The notes: generated by a model from the letters alone, not told the origin. A stretch of 64,000 nucleotides of DNA from an uncultured Saccharospirillaceae bacterium (GCA_913063165.1 CAJXZL010000002.1:1-64000), one strand, 5' to 3'; counted from the first letter of the stretch, positions 42,997 to 51,634 are shown. Numbers and translations: made by a program.

Positions 42997-44151
42997 ATGC
43001 GCAATTTGTTTCATTTCTCTCATATCACCACCGGATTTGTCGCAATTCTGGTTGGGTATACCAGTTCTGCGGTTATCATTTTTCAAGCTGCCAGCGCGGC
43101 AGGGGCTTCACCTGCAGAAATTAGTTCCTGGCTCTGGGCATTGGGTATAGGCATGGCAGTCACCTCAATTGGCCTATCGTTATACTACCGTGACCCTGTA
43201 CTCACTGCCTGGTCGACACCGGGTGCAGCCCTGTTGATATCTAGCTTGTCTGGTGTGCCATTGTCAGAAGCCATTGGAGCCTTCATGGTGTGTTCTGCTT
43301 TGATCACCCTAACTGGTGTGATGGGGTGGTTTGATCAGTTGATGCAGCATGTTCCAAAGCCTTTGGCAGGTGCCATGTTAGCGGGCGTATTGCTGCAATT
43401 TGGTTTGGGCCTTTTTAAAGAAATGGACGGCTTTCCAACACTCATTCTGGCGATGGTCGCGAGTTTTTGGTTGATCAGGCGATACAGTGCACGTTATGCG
43501 ATACCCATTACCTTGCTTATTGGCTTGAGCGTCGCCTATTTTCAAGGATTATTGGCATTCAGCGCTGTTTCAATATCCTTAGCTAAACCGATCTTTACCT
43601 TTCCAACCTTTAGTATCACCGCGACTGTCGGCATCGCATTCCCCCTATTCATCGTGACCATGGCTTCACAAAACGTACCAGGACTTGCTGTGTTGCGGGC
43701 AAATGGCTATCAAACACCGGTGTCACCTATTATAGGCTGGACTGGATTGACAGGCGTCTTGTTGGCACCCTTTGGCGGATTTGCATTCAACTTGGCTGCC
43801 ATCACAGCTGCCATTTGCATGGGAAAAGAGTCTGATCCAGATCCGAAGAAACGCTATTTATCCTCGATTTGGGCCGGTGTGTTTTATTTAATGACTGGGC
43901 TATTTGGCGCCACAGTGGCCTCGCTTTTCATGGCGTTTCCATCTGCACTCATTGTTGGTATTGCGGGTCTTGCACTATTGAGTACGATTGGAGGCAGCTT
44001 ATCGTCAGCCTTAGAGGATGTTGCAAGTCGTGACGCAGCGCTTGTCACTTTTTTGGTGACCGCTTCTGGTGTTAGCCTGTGGGGATTGGGCAGTGCTTTT
44101 TGGGGGCTTTTGTTAGGAATGGCTGCCTATTATACGCAGAAAAAAACATGA
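42997..44151 (+). CDS. benE: Benzoate/proton symporter-family protein (BenE)
   Basis: A 384-residue transporter of the BenE/UraA-like fold with 12-14 helices. Motifs: FSHITTGFVAILVGYTSSAV, SWLWALGIGMAVTSIGLSLY, TAWSTPGAALL, and TMASQNVPGLAVLRANGYQ. The Asn-Val-Pro-Gly stretch and the Gly-rich AAICMGKESDPDP region are family hallmarks. No benzoate-degradation genes are nearby, so the substrate in this organism is open. Confidence 0.9.
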   Translation: MRNLFHFSHITTGFVAILVGYTSSAVIIFQAASAAGASPAEISSWLWALGIGMAVTSIGLSLYYRDPVLTAWSTPGAALLISSLSGVPLSEAIGAFMVCSALITLTGVMGWFDQLMQHVPKPLAGAMLAGVLLQFGLGLFKEMDGFPTLILAMVASFWLIRRYSARYAIPITLLIGLSVAYFQGLLAFSAVSISLAKPIFTFPTFSITATVGIAFPLFIVTMASQNVPGLAVLRANGYQTPVSPIIGWTGLTGVLLAPFGGFAFNLAAITAAICMGKESDPDPKKRYLSSIWAGVFYLMTGLFGATVASLFMAFPSALIVGIAGLALLSTIGGSLSSALEDVASRDAALVTFLVTASGVSLWGLGSAFWGLLLGMAAYYTQKKT

Positions 44152-44154
44152 ATA

Positions 44155-44194
44155 TACTTTAAGTATCGACAGCAAGGTGTTGATACTTAAAGTA
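44155..44194. terminator. Bidirectional terminator between benE and the DUF3833 gene
   Basis: A 17-bp inverted repeat with one G-T mismatch: left arm TACTTTAAGTATCGACA, right arm TGTTGATACTTAAAGTA, loop GCAAGG. It lies in the 52-bp gap between convergent genes and so probably stops both transcripts, although T-tracts are short. Confidence 0.75.
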
Positions 44195-44203
44195 ATTATA
44201 TTC

Positions 44204-44767
44204 TTAATCCTGCTTTATAATGACCAATTGAATACTTCCAAGATTGATACCAAATTTAGACAATTTGGATTCATTGATAATGGTGGCTTCATCTACGGCA
44301 TACATCCGATCATCAACGGTAAGATAGATATTTCGGTTTTTATAAGGGATTAGCAGTTGGTATTTCATAAATAAGGCATTGCCTGCTAACGCCATTTTGG
44401 CGGGTTCTTTTACATCACCTGCTACGGCCCAATAATTATTGTCACCGTCTGGTGTCATAACCCATACGCGTTGCTGGCGTTCACCATCATCGAAAATAAA
44501 ATCTTCTGTTAGTGTCCCTACGCCATCACTATCCCATTCACCTGTAATGGTGACATTGAAATAGCGCGTCACCTGACCAGACCGACTCTTAATAATGCCA
44601 TGGGCCGTCAGGTTGCCGTCAAAATAGTGGGTAAGGTCAAACTGGGGCTGATTGTCTGCATAGGTATCAATGGGCACACTGCTGCAGCCGGTTAATAGGG
44701 CAGCAAATCCGACAATAAGCGCTGCAGAACGGAATTTAACGCGATAATGGCGTAATGTTGAATTCAT
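44204..44767 (-). CDS. DUF3833 lipoprotein
   Basis: A 187-residue predicted lipoprotein with signal peptide and lipobox LLTGC (Cys at residue 28). The body contains FDLTHYFDGNLTAHGIIKSR, TEDFIFDDGERQQRVWVM and a YLTVDDRMYAVDE segment typical of DUF3833. It is the last gene of the minus-strand operon and overlaps the DUF2878 gene by four bases. Function unknown. Homologues commonly sit in the same CFA/DUF1365 cluster in marine gammaproteobacteria. Confidence 0.88.
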   Translation of the reverse strand: MNSTLRHYRVKFRSAALIVGFAALLTGCSSVPIDTYADNQPQFDLTHYFDGNLTAHGIIKSRSGQVTRYFNVTITGEWDSDGVGTLTEDFIFDDGERQQRVWVMTPDGDNNYWAVAGDVKEPAKMALAGNALFMKYQLLIPYKNRNIYLTVDDRMYAVDEATIINESKLSKFGINLGSIQLVIIKQD

Positions 44768-45435
44768 GATGACGCTCTCTTTTTGGTCAAGGTTGATCGC
44801 AATAGTTGTAAACGTTGAATCCCTATTGCCTTAAATGATGCTGGACTGTTGCTTAACTCAATTAATTTAGCGAGTTGCATAGACAGCGGCAAAACAGCTG
44901 CCCACAAGAGGCCTTCTCTGAGCAAATAGTGCCATGTTGGGCCCACAATGACCGCATCTGAAAGGCGAGCACCGGTGTAATAGGTCACAGGCACCACCAG
45001 CAAACCCAATGCTGCTGACAGGAAAGGTTTTGTAGCAAGCCAGTAGAATCCGTGCATCAGTGTCATTGAAAAACCAACCCATAAACACGCCAACCAGAGT
45101 GGTATCCGACCAATAAAATGGACAGGAGCCTCACTGGTCCCGGTATTAAATTGGATTATCTGTGTATTAAGGATGAGATTGTCCAGTGATATGCCAATGA
45201 TGGATACCAAGGCTATCAGCAACCACTCCCTTTTCATTGAGACAAAAAACAACTGGTGCAGGACGATCACAATGCCCAACGCGAGCAATGTTTGCGACTC
45301 CGTGGCCACCACACACACCACCCACAAAGCATGAAACAATAGGGCGTTTAGTGCCATACCACCGGGTTTGATGCCCAACATGGTGCGGGCGGACCCACGC
45401 TGAGCTTGCATGGCTTTGTTTTGGGAAATCAACAC
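44764..45435 (-). CDS. DUF2878 inner-membrane protein
   Basis: A 223-residue protein with about six helices and a short basic tail (LRSTLTKKRASS). Segments like ALNALLFHALWVVCVVAT, LHQLFFVSMKREWLLIALVS and IPLWLACLWVGFSMTLMHGF match DUF2878. The GTG start at 45435 has GAGGA seven bases upstream, which decides it over inner ATGs. It lies 13 bp after the CFA synthase gene in the operon. Biochemical role unknown; a link to membrane lipid modification is inferred from neighbours. Confidence 0.85.
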   Translation of the reverse strand: MLISQNKAMQAQRGSARTMLGIKPGGMALNALLFHALWVVCVVATESQTLLALGIVIVLHQLFFVSMKREWLLIALVSIIGISLDNLILNTQIIQFNTGTSEAPVHFIGRIPLWLACLWVGFSMTLMHGFYWLATKPFLSAALGLLVVPVTYYTGARLSDAVIVGPTWHYLLREGLLWAAVLPLSMQLAKLIELSNSPASFKAIGIQRLQLLRSTLTKKRASS

Positions 45436-45448
45436 GGCAAGTTCCTCG

Positions 45449-46705
45449 TTAAGCCATCACATGCAGTGGCTTGGCAAATACAAAGTGGCCCGTGCCAATG
45501 GTTCTTTCACGGAATCCTGCTTCGCAGTAAGACAAATAGAATTCCCACATACGACAAAATTTATCGTCAAAGCCCATTTTCTGAATGGCGTCTACGTGTT
45601 CAAAGAATGCCGCTCTCCAGTGTTCTAGAGTGGTTGCATAATGATGACCAATTTCAGTGAATCCGATAAGCCGCATATCACTCTGGCGTTTAATGCAGTT
45701 CAGCATCACCTGATGAGAGGGTAGGCAACCGCCAGGAAAAATATAGCGTTGGATGAAATCAACAGCATTCTTTGCGGCTTCATAGCGTTGGTCAGGTATG
45801 GTAATCGCCTGAATCAGCATCAATCCGTCGGGCTTTAATAAGTCGTTACACTTTTTGAAGTAGGTGTTGTAATGGCTATGGCCTACGGCTTCGATCATTT
45901 CGACTGACACCAACTTGTCAAATTGACCTTCTAATTCACGGTAGTCGTTTTGTAAGACGGTAACCAAATCACCCAGACCCGCCTTATTCACAGCATCGAC
46001 TGCAAATGCGTGTTGCTCTTTGGATATCGTGGTGGTGGTGACACGACAGCCATAGTGGCTCGCGGCATATATTGCCATACCGCCCCAGCCCGTGCCGATT
46101 TCGACCAAATGATCGGATGCCTTCAATTCCAATTGCTGACAAATAGTCTCCAATTTGTGTAGCGACGCCGCGTGCAGAGTTGAGGCCTCGTCGGTAAATA
46201 TGGCCGACGAGTACATCATGGTGTCGTCTAACATCAGGCTGAAGAATTCATTACTCAGATCATAATGCGCAGCAATGTTGCGTTTAGCACCCGACAAAGA
46301 ATTGGCATACAACAAAGCGTTTACGATCTGGCTAAGACGTTTTCTGATGAATTTGTTTTTATCCCGTTGCTCAATCCAATCTAGGTTTTGTGCAAAAACA
46401 CGAATGACTGACTGTAGGTCTGGTGTCGTCCATGTGCCTTTAATATAGGCTTTTCCAGCGCCAACACCGGTGTCTTGGAGAATATCAGCATAGGCTGAGC
46501 TGTGCTCAATAATAACGCGAACACACAAAGTCGCTTCGTTGGTTGGTTGGCCAAACTCATACACATCTAAACCATCTACCAGGGTAAGATGTCCACGACG
46601 CAAGTACGTCAACGCACGTAACACTGCTTTTTTGGCAATACCGTCAAAAAGGCCTGCTTTGACATCTAGCGGTTGTGTGTGATTTTTTATTGAAGCAAGT
46701 GTCAT
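45449..46705 (-). CDS. cfa: Cyclopropane-fatty-acyl-phospholipid synthase-family methyltransferase
   Basis: A 418-residue SAM-dependent enzyme that adds a methyl or methylene group to unsaturated acyl chains of phospholipids. The SAM-binding motif is LVEIGTGWGGMAIYAA, with HYDLSNEFFSLMLDDTMMYS, VSVEMIEAVGH, FIFPGGCLPS and a C-terminal WEFYLSYCEAGFRER. Length and motifs fit the Cfa family. Genes of this type are in the ChrR-sigma-E regulon of Rhodobacter sphaeroides, where related enzymes contribute to cyclopropane or furan fatty acids. It lies 29 bp after the DUF1365 gene. Which product this enzyme makes is not decided by sequence. Confidence 0.93.
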   Translation of the reverse strand: MTLASIKNHTQPLDVKAGLFDGIAKKAVLRALTYLRRGHLTLVDGLDVYEFGQPTNEATLCVRVIIEHSSAYADILQDTGVGAGKAYIKGTWTTPDLQSVIRVFAQNLDWIEQRDKNKFIRKRLSQIVNALLYANSLSGAKRNIAAHYDLSNEFFSLMLDDTMMYSSAIFTDEASTLHAASLHKLETICQQLELKASDHLVEIGTGWGGMAIYAASHYGCRVTTTTISKEQHAFAVDAVNKAGLGDLVTVLQNDYRELEGQFDKLVSVEMIEAVGHSHYNTYFKKCNDLLKPDGLMLIQAITIPDQRYEAAKNAVDFIQRYIFPGGCLPSHQVMLNCIKRQSDMRLIGFTEIGHHYATTLEHWRAAFFEHVDAIQKMGFDDKFCRMWEFYLSYCEAGFRERTIGTGHFVFAKPLHVMA

Positions 46706-46734
46706 GCTCTATATCCTTTCATTTATAAATAATG

Positions 46735-47523
46735 TCACTGTTGGTTTGAGCCCTTTTTGGCGATATAAGGAATACCTTTTAGCCAAAGTTTCAGGGCCTG
46801 CCAATAGATATCCGCCATCACCTTTAACGTCATTGCGGGATACCGCACCAATATTCTTGTCATCGCACCTGAGGTGATCGGTTCTCTTTTCAACATCAAG
46901 GTCGCATTAAACTCTGGTTCAGCACGCGCTTCGCCTTTTTTATAGCTATTCAATGCGATACGCGCTGACTGATCTGGTATGTGCGACGACAATTCGTAGC
47001 ATTTTTCAAGGTCATAAAATGGCGATACATGCAGCGTCTTGTCGAACCTGATACGTTGCTCTGACTGAGTTGGATCACAAGCAAGCACATAGGCATGACT
47101 CTCTCCCCAAGGCGTATTGGTTACGTCCAAGACCATTGCCACTAATTGCTCATCGGAATTAAAACAATAGTAGGTGGTGATAGGGTTAAAGATGAAACCC
47201 CAGTATTTTAGATGGGTCATCATTCTGATAGCGCCTTCATCCTGAGCGCCTAGTACGTCCGACACACGCGACCAAACCGCTGCCTTTAATGGTTGGGTGG
47301 AGTCACCAAAGTATTTAGCGCGATCGTAACGGACAGGGTACCAGCGGTGTATTGACCACCACTTATTGAGCTGTAAAACCCTGTCTAATTCGTCTAGATC
47401 GAGGTACATCATAAATAGGTTGGTTTTAAAACCATGTGTCCGGGGTGACGCACGAAAATGGGTTACCTGACCGACATAGAAAGCACTGTGCAGTGATGAT
47501 CCATTGTCTGAAAGTGAACTCAT
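46735..47523 (-). CDS. DUF1365 protein
   Basis: A 262-residue protein beginning after a short leader with SAFYVGQVTHFRASPRTHGF, then MMYLDLDELDRVL, MTHLKYWGFIFNPITTYYCF and TNTPWGESHAYVL, all standard DUF1365 features. It overlaps the FAD oxidoreductase gene by four bases. DUF1365 genes are almost always next to an FAD oxidoreductase and a CFA synthase. In R. sphaeroides, members of this set have been linked to ChrR turnover and to unusual fatty acids. The reaction is unknown. Confidence 0.92.
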   Translation of the reverse strand: MSSLSDNGSSLHSAFYVGQVTHFRASPRTHGFKTNLFMMYLDLDELDRVLQLNKWWSIHRWYPVRYDRAKYFGDSTQPLKAAVWSRVSDVLGAQDEGAIRMMTHLKYWGFIFNPITTYYCFNSDEQLVAMVLDVTNTPWGESHAYVLACDPTQSEQRIRFDKTLHVSPFYDLEKCYELSSHIPDQSARIALNSYKKGEARAEPEFNATLMLKREPITSGAMTRILVRYPAMTLKVMADIYWQALKLWLKGIPYIAKKGSNQQ

Positions 47524-48776
47524 GAGTGGCTGCCTGTTAACAAGTGTTCCGCTACCCGCAAACCACTGACATGGCCGTCCTCATGAAAACCGTTGGCCCA
47601 ATAGGCACCGCAAAACCACGTGTTATTCACACCATTAATCTCATGCCACCTGCGTTGGGCCCGATAGGCTGCGGTAGAGAATTGCGGGTGCGCATATTGG
47701 AACTGTCCGAGAATTAGGTCTGGATTAATCAGGTGGTCTGCATTTAGGGTGACCAAAAAAGTACGATCTGACTGGATTGATTGCAGAATATTCATATTGT
47801 AGGTCAGGATTGGGGGCTGCTGAGTGTCGCCATCAATGTGATAGTTCCAACTCGACCATGCCCGCACAGCCTGTGGGAGAAGTCGGGTGTCTGTGTGCAG
47901 GGTAACCACATTGTTTTGGTAGGGTATCGCGCCCAAAATGGCGGTTTCCTCGTCAGAAGGGTTTTCCAACAACGCCAAAGCCTGATCGCTATGACAGGCA
48001 AAAATAACCTGGTCAAATTGCATCGGGTCTGCGTTTTCAAATGCCAGGGTGACGCCCGTTACATCCCTTGAAACCCGTTTGATGCGGCTGTTAAGGTGAA
48101 TACGGTCAGCATAGCCTGATGATAGGGGTGCCAAATATTGGTTGCTACCGCCCACCAATACACGCCATTGGGGTCTATTGGTAACGGACAGCAGACCATG
48201 ATTTTTGAAAAAAGTGACAAATAACTTAGCGGGGAAATCCGTCATATCAGCCGTGGTAGCCGACCAAATGGCACTGCCCATGGGTAGCAGATAGTGGCTG
48301 ACAAACAAATCAGAAAAGCCGTGTTGCTCTAGGTAGCCGCCTAATGTGAGGGTGTCAGAGAAATCACTTTTTTCAGCATCTCTGAGCGCTTGTTTATTAA
48401 ACCGAACAATGTCTAATAGCATGCGCCAATAGCGTGGTTTGAAAAGATTGCGGCGTTGCGCAAATAGGGTGTTGACACCGGCACCGCCATATTCCAACCC
48501 AGATTGCGCGCACTTAACACTAAAACTCATCTCTGACGGCTGGGTGGCGATATCCAGGTCGGCGAGCATCTTAATAAAATGCGGGTAGGTCCGGTCGTTA
48601 TAGACTATAAATCCAGTGTCAACCGCATAGGTCTGGTCATCGACTGTGACATCGACCGTTGCCGTATGGCCACCTATTCTAGGCGCTGATTCAAATACGT
48701 GCACATCATGGGTCTTATGTAATTGGTAGGCACAGGTCAGACCTGAGATACCGGAACCAATAACGGCTATTTTCAT
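47520..48776 (-). CDS. FAD-dependent oxidoreductase (amine-oxidase-like)
   Basis: A 418-residue flavoprotein with the dinucleotide motif AVIGSGISGLTCAYQL at the N-terminus, ESAPRIGGHTATVDV, and VDTGFIVYNDRTYPHF. The middle region DVTGVTLAFENADPMQF and VIFACHSDQALALL, and the C-terminal WFCGAYWANGFHEDG segment complete the FAD fold. It overlaps both neighbours by four bases (SDR upstream, DUF1365 downstream), so it is tightly coupled. The group is thought to act on acyl chains of lipids together with the CFA-like methyltransferase; this is inferred from gene linkage. Confidence 0.92.
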   Translation of the reverse strand: MKIAVIGSGISGLTCAYQLHKTHDVHVFESAPRIGGHTATVDVTVDDQTYAVDTGFIVYNDRTYPHFIKMLADLDIATQPSEMSFSVKCAQSGLEYGGAGVNTLFAQRRNLFKPRYWRMLLDIVRFNKQALRDAEKSDFSDTLTLGGYLEQHGFSDLFVSHYLLPMGSAIWSATTADMTDFPAKLFVTFFKNHGLLSVTNRPQWRVLVGGSNQYLAPLSSGYADRIHLNSRIKRVSRDVTGVTLAFENADPMQFDQVIFACHSDQALALLENPSDEETAILGAIPYQNNVVTLHTDTRLLPQAVRAWSSWNYHIDGDTQQPPILTYNMNILQSIQSDRTFLVTLNADHLINPDLILGQFQYAHPQFSTAAYRAQRRWHEINGVNNTWFCGAYWANGFHEDGHVSGLRVAEHLLTGSHS

Positions 48777-49549
48777 CGGGTTGCTCCATCGTCAGTTGAT
48801 ACCGTCGTTTTAGGTGTCATGAGGCGCTGCCATAATCCAGGTACGGCGTGAAGCAATCGAATGGACCAATACAGGCGTTTAGGAAAAATAAAACGCTGCT
48901 TGCGGTCCGCAATGGCTTCTGCCATGCGCATGGCAGCTTCGGTAGCCGTGATCTGAAAAGGCATCTCAAAATCATTCTTTTGTGTAAGCGGGGTGTCCAC
49001 AAATCCAGGCAATATCACACTGACATCAATTCCTAGGCCCTTTACATCTAATCTGAGGCTCTCCAATAGGTAGTCAAATGCGGCTTTAGAAGCGCCATAG
49101 GCTTCGGCTCGAGGAAATGGCGCAATACTGGCCAAAGACGCCACACCAACGATATGAGGCGCTTTGGCCGCCTTCAATAACGGCAATGCCATTTCCAAAC
49201 AATTGACGGGGCCATTTAGATTGACGTTAAAAGTTCGGGAAAAAAGCGTCCAGTCCGGCGCCTGAATGTCTAGATATTCACAGGTACCCGCATTGAGAAT
49301 CACCCGATCAATATACGAAAACTGAGCATGCAGGGTCTCTCTGGCGCGCGCAATCTGAATCGGGTCGACAACATCAAAAGCCAATGGAATCATGCCCGAA
49401 TAATCTTGTGCCATTTGATCCAGCAAGGCGGCATTTCTGCCACTAATAACAACCTGATTACCCAACTGGCTTAAATGAATGGCTAGGGCTTGTCCAATAC
49501 CTGAACTCGCGCCGGTTACCCAAATAACTTCATTCTTTATCGATTGCAT
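48773..49549 (-). CDS. Short-chain dehydrogenase/reductase
   Basis: A 258-residue classical SDR. The NAD(P)-binding motif is VTGASSGIGQALAIHL, the NAG-type motif is VILNAGTCEYLD, and the catalytic set includes S (VASLASIAPF) and YGASK (Tyr and Lys). It lies second in the operon, directly after the NTF2-like gene (adjacent stop and start) and overlapping the FAD gene by four bases. The substrate is unknown; a lipid-derived carbonyl is plausible from context. Confidence 0.92.
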   Translation of the reverse strand: MQSIKNEVIWVTGASSGIGQALAIHLSQLGNQVVISGRNAALLDQMAQDYSGMIPLAFDVVDPIQIARARETLHAQFSYIDRVILNAGTCEYLDIQAPDWTLFSRTFNVNLNGPVNCLEMALPLLKAAKAPHIVGVASLASIAPFPRAEAYGASKAAFDYLLESLRLDVKGLGIDVSVILPGFVDTPLTQKNDFEMPFQITATEAAMRMAEAIADRKQRFIFPKRLYWSIRLLHAVPGLWQRLMTPKTTVSTDDGATR

Positions 49550-50008
49550 TTACTTGCCCTTCAAATTGTTTTTAAGCCATGTATTAATGCCCCCAATTAC
49601 AGGGACGTGCTGATACAGCATCTGGCCAAGGTCATAAACGTCTTCGTGAAAATAGATCCTGTCGTTGAATCGAATGTGGCTAATGCCACGGACTGAAATC
49701 ACCTTTCCGCCAAGTTTAGGGTGCACAAAATGCATGTTCCATTTGATATAGGCGCGTTCGGCACCGACCATTTCATCTAAATATTCGAAACGACCGTTTG
49801 TGAGGTTTTGACACAGTGTCTCCATATAGGACCGCAATGTGTCGTTGCCATTGATTTCATGGACAGGATCTACAAATTTCACGTCTTCTGAATAGAGAGC
49901 AGCGATGTCATCGAGCGGCACCTGCTTTAGGTCACGATAGAAATCTTTAAACCGACGCATGAGAACATCAGTATCGTGCTTTGCTTCGTTAACAGTATTT
50001 GTATTCAT
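49550..50008 (-). CDS. NTF2-like/SnoaL-fold protein, first gene of the lipid operon
   Basis: A 152-residue single-domain protein with the NTF2-like cone fold: RFKDFYRDLKQVPLDDIAAL, YSEDVKFVDPVHEINGNDTL, RAYIKWNMHFVHPKLGGKVI and RFNDRIYFHEDVYDLGQML. ATG 50008 is preferred; ATG 50074 has only pyrimidines in front of it. It heads the seven-gene minus-strand operon and follows the predicted sigma-E-type promoter by about 90 nt. In related clusters a SnoaL-like gene often sits beside the ECF sigma gene. Its ligand is unknown. Confidence 0.85.
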   Translation of the reverse strand: MNTNTVNEAKHDTDVLMRRFKDFYRDLKQVPLDDIAALYSEDVKFVDPVHEINGNDTLRSYMETLCQNLTNGRFEYLDEMVGAERAYIKWNMHFVHPKLGGKVISVRGISHIRFNDRIYFHEDVYDLGQMLYQHVPVIGGINTWLKNNLKGK

Positions 50009-50108
50009 ACCTATATATTCCATCCAGTTATTTGAATCGGTTATGTTGTAAAACCGGTGCGCGCGTCTCTGCATGTAAAGGAAGCAAAATTCTTGCGCTT
50101 TCTGTTGG

Positions 50109-50134
50109 TACGCAGGTCTTTATAGATTAGATCA
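50109..50134 (-). promoter_or_regulatory. Predicted ECF-sigma promoter of the lipid operon
   Basis: On the minus strand, TGATCT (50134-50129) is followed by exactly 18 bases and TA (50110-50109). This is one base away from the TGATCC-N18-TA form I recall for R. sphaeroides sigma-E. The predicted start is about 90 nt before the NTF2-like gene. It is the mirror partner of the site at 50209-50234. Confidence 0.6.
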
Positions 50135-50208
50135 TTTTTGAAAATCCGTCGTTGTGGTAGTCAAATGGCGGTATGACTAGGTACAATAAAATCCGCATTC
50201 AATTGCAG

Positions 50209-50234
50209 TGATCCAAGCCCTAAACGCTGTCGTA
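50209..50234 (+). promoter_or_regulatory. Predicted autoregulatory ECF-sigma promoter
   Basis: TGATCC (50209-50214), exactly 18 bases, then TA (50233-50234) within TATAAG. It matches the recalled R. sphaeroides sigma-E consensus exactly and stands just before the sigma factor gene, as expected for autoregulation. A transcript starting near 50241 would begin after the in-frame TTG at 50239, so translation should start at ATG 50266. Confidence 0.7.
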
Positions 50235-50265
50235 TAAGTTGAAACATTGGCTTTTGGGTGATGAG

Positions 50266-50892
50266 ATGGGCAAATTGGCATTTTTTGAACAATACCGTGA
50301 ACCGTTAGCAGGGCGAAGCGTGAAAAGCGACCCATTAGATCAACAGTTAATTGATATCTCCGCCGTAGCGATTCATCGCGACACGGCTGCGTTTGAACGT
50401 TTGTTTCGCGCCTTTGTACCAATGATACGCGCCTTTAATTTGAAGGCCTATCCTGGTGCGTCGTTAATGGCTGACGAAGTAGCACAAGAAGTGATGATTA
50501 AGGTGTGGGAAAAAGCCCATACCTATCGTCCCGAAATGGCTGCCTTGACTACTTGGTTGTTTACGCTGTCAAGAAACGCCCGTGTCGATTATTTGCGTCG
50601 CAACGGTAAGCATGTCTCGTTGATTGATCCGGAGCCCATATGGGATCAATTGGAAGATGACAGTGCTGACCAGTTTCAAAAGGCGCGGCAACGTGAGTTT
50701 GAAAAGCAGGTTGCCGAAGGGTTGGCAAAGTTACCCAACGATCAGAGACAGGTGCTATCGCAGGTGTACTTGGAAGGATTGACCCATCAAGAGGTGTCTG
50801 AAAAATTTAATATCCCATTGGGTACGGTTAAGTCGCGAGTACGCCTTGCACTGAAGAGCCTATCCATTGTCGCAAAAGGATCGTCTATATGA
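50266..50892 (+). CDS. rpoE: ECF RNA polymerase sigma factor (RpoE/ChrR-type, ECF11-like)
   Basis: A 208-residue group IV sigma factor. Region 2 (about residues 45-115) has FERLFRAFVPMIRAFNLKAY, ADEVAQEVMIKVWEKAHTYR and LTTWLFTLSRNARVDYLRR. Region 4 (about 145-200) has LPNDQRQVLSQVYLEGLTHQ and FNIPLGTVKSRVRLALKSL. The next gene encodes a ChrR anti-sigma factor overlapping by four bases, which places it in the singlet-oxygen/ECF11 group rather than the E. coli envelope-stress RpoE group. The upstream site TGATCC-N18-TA supports autoregulation. The symbol follows Rhodobacter usage. Confidence 0.93.
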   Translation: MGKLAFFEQYREPLAGRSVKSDPLDQQLIDISAVAIHRDTAAFERLFRAFVPMIRAFNLKAYPGASLMADEVAQEVMIKVWEKAHTYRPEMAALTTWLFTLSRNARVDYLRRNGKHVSLIDPEPIWDQLEDDSADQFQKARQREFEKQVAEGLAKLPNDQRQVLSQVYLEGLTHQEVSEKFNIPLGTVKSRVRLALKSLSIVAKGSSI

Positions 50893-51602
50893 TTCACAGT
50901 CATCCCACATTAGAGCAACTTACTGAGTTTGCATCGGGTACCTTACCTTTAAGCGTCAGCTTGGGTTTGTCCGGACATTTGGAATATTGTCCAGATTGCA
51001 CGGCTCAGGTTCATAAGTTGCAATCTGTTGGTGCATCTATAATGGAGCAGGTTACGGTGCCGCAGAGCAGTGACGACGATATGAGTCGACTCTTGGCTGG
51101 TATTGCGAATCGCATTGACCGCTCAGATGAATCAAGTGCTGGCAACGCCACTGTAGAAGTGGCTGCTGTGACAGACATCAATATCAATAGCAGCACCAGT
51201 GGGTACCGTTTACCTAAGGTGTTAAGACAGTTTGTAGAAACAGATTACAATGAGTTGAATTGGGTGAGATTGTCTCCGGCTTTTAAGATCGCAACCTTAC
51301 TCAAAGACACCGATGGCACCCAGGTTGCATTGAGTCGTGTAAAAGCAGGCGGTGCTATGCCGCATCACAAGCATTCAGGTGATGAAATGACATTGGTGCT
51401 CGAAGGGAGTTTTTCTGATGAGTCTGGCGTATTTACACCTGGCGACTTTATCATGCGAGATAGCCGACACAAACACCATCCCATTGTTACTATGGACGGT
51501 GAATGTATCTGCCTGATGGTATTAGATGGTCCAGTTCAGTTTACTGGCACTTTTACCCGCTGGCTCAACCCTTTGATGAGATGGCAACATTCTGGCATCT
51601 GA
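50889..51602 (+). CDS. chrR: ChrR-type zinc anti-sigma factor with cupin domain
   Basis: A 237-residue anti-sigma factor. The N-terminal zinc anti-sigma (ASD) domain shows the H-x3-C-x2-C motif HLEYCPDC. The C-terminal cupin domain (about 110-235) has GAMPHHKHSGDEMTLVLEGS, GVFTPGDFIMRDSRHKHHP and a CIC pair (DGECICLMV). These are the metal and redox features of R. sphaeroides ChrR, which releases its sigma factor on singlet oxygen or organic hydroperoxide stress. It overlaps the sigma gene by ATGA. The paired genes and conserved residues make the function highly likely. Confidence 0.95.
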   Translation: MIHSHPTLEQLTEFASGTLPLSVSLGLSGHLEYCPDCTAQVHKLQSVGASIMEQVTVPQSSDDDMSRLLAGIANRIDRSDESSAGNATVEVAAVTDININSSTSGYRLPKVLRQFVETDYNELNWVRLSPAFKIATLLKDTDGTQVALSRVKAGGAMPHHKHSGDEMTLVLEGSFSDESGVFTPGDFIMRDSRHKHHPIVTMDGECICLMVLDGPVQFTGTFTRWLNPLMRWQHSGI

Positions 51603-51609
51603 TCTCCAC

Positions 51610-51634
51610 AACGACCAATGTCCTATTGGTCGTT
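51610..51634. terminator. Hairpin shared by chrR and the PhyH-like gene
   Basis: A perfect 10-bp inverted repeat, AACGACCAAT/ATTGGTCGTT, with loop GTCCT lies between the convergent genes and contains the stop of the minus-strand one. T-tracts are weak on both sides, but the position suggests a bidirectional terminator. Confidence 0.7.

Noticed and set aside
50239-50265. Upstream TTG start for the ECF sigma factor
   Set aside because: The predicted sigma-E-type promoter places the transcript start at or after this codon, and homology begins later; ATG 50266 is used.
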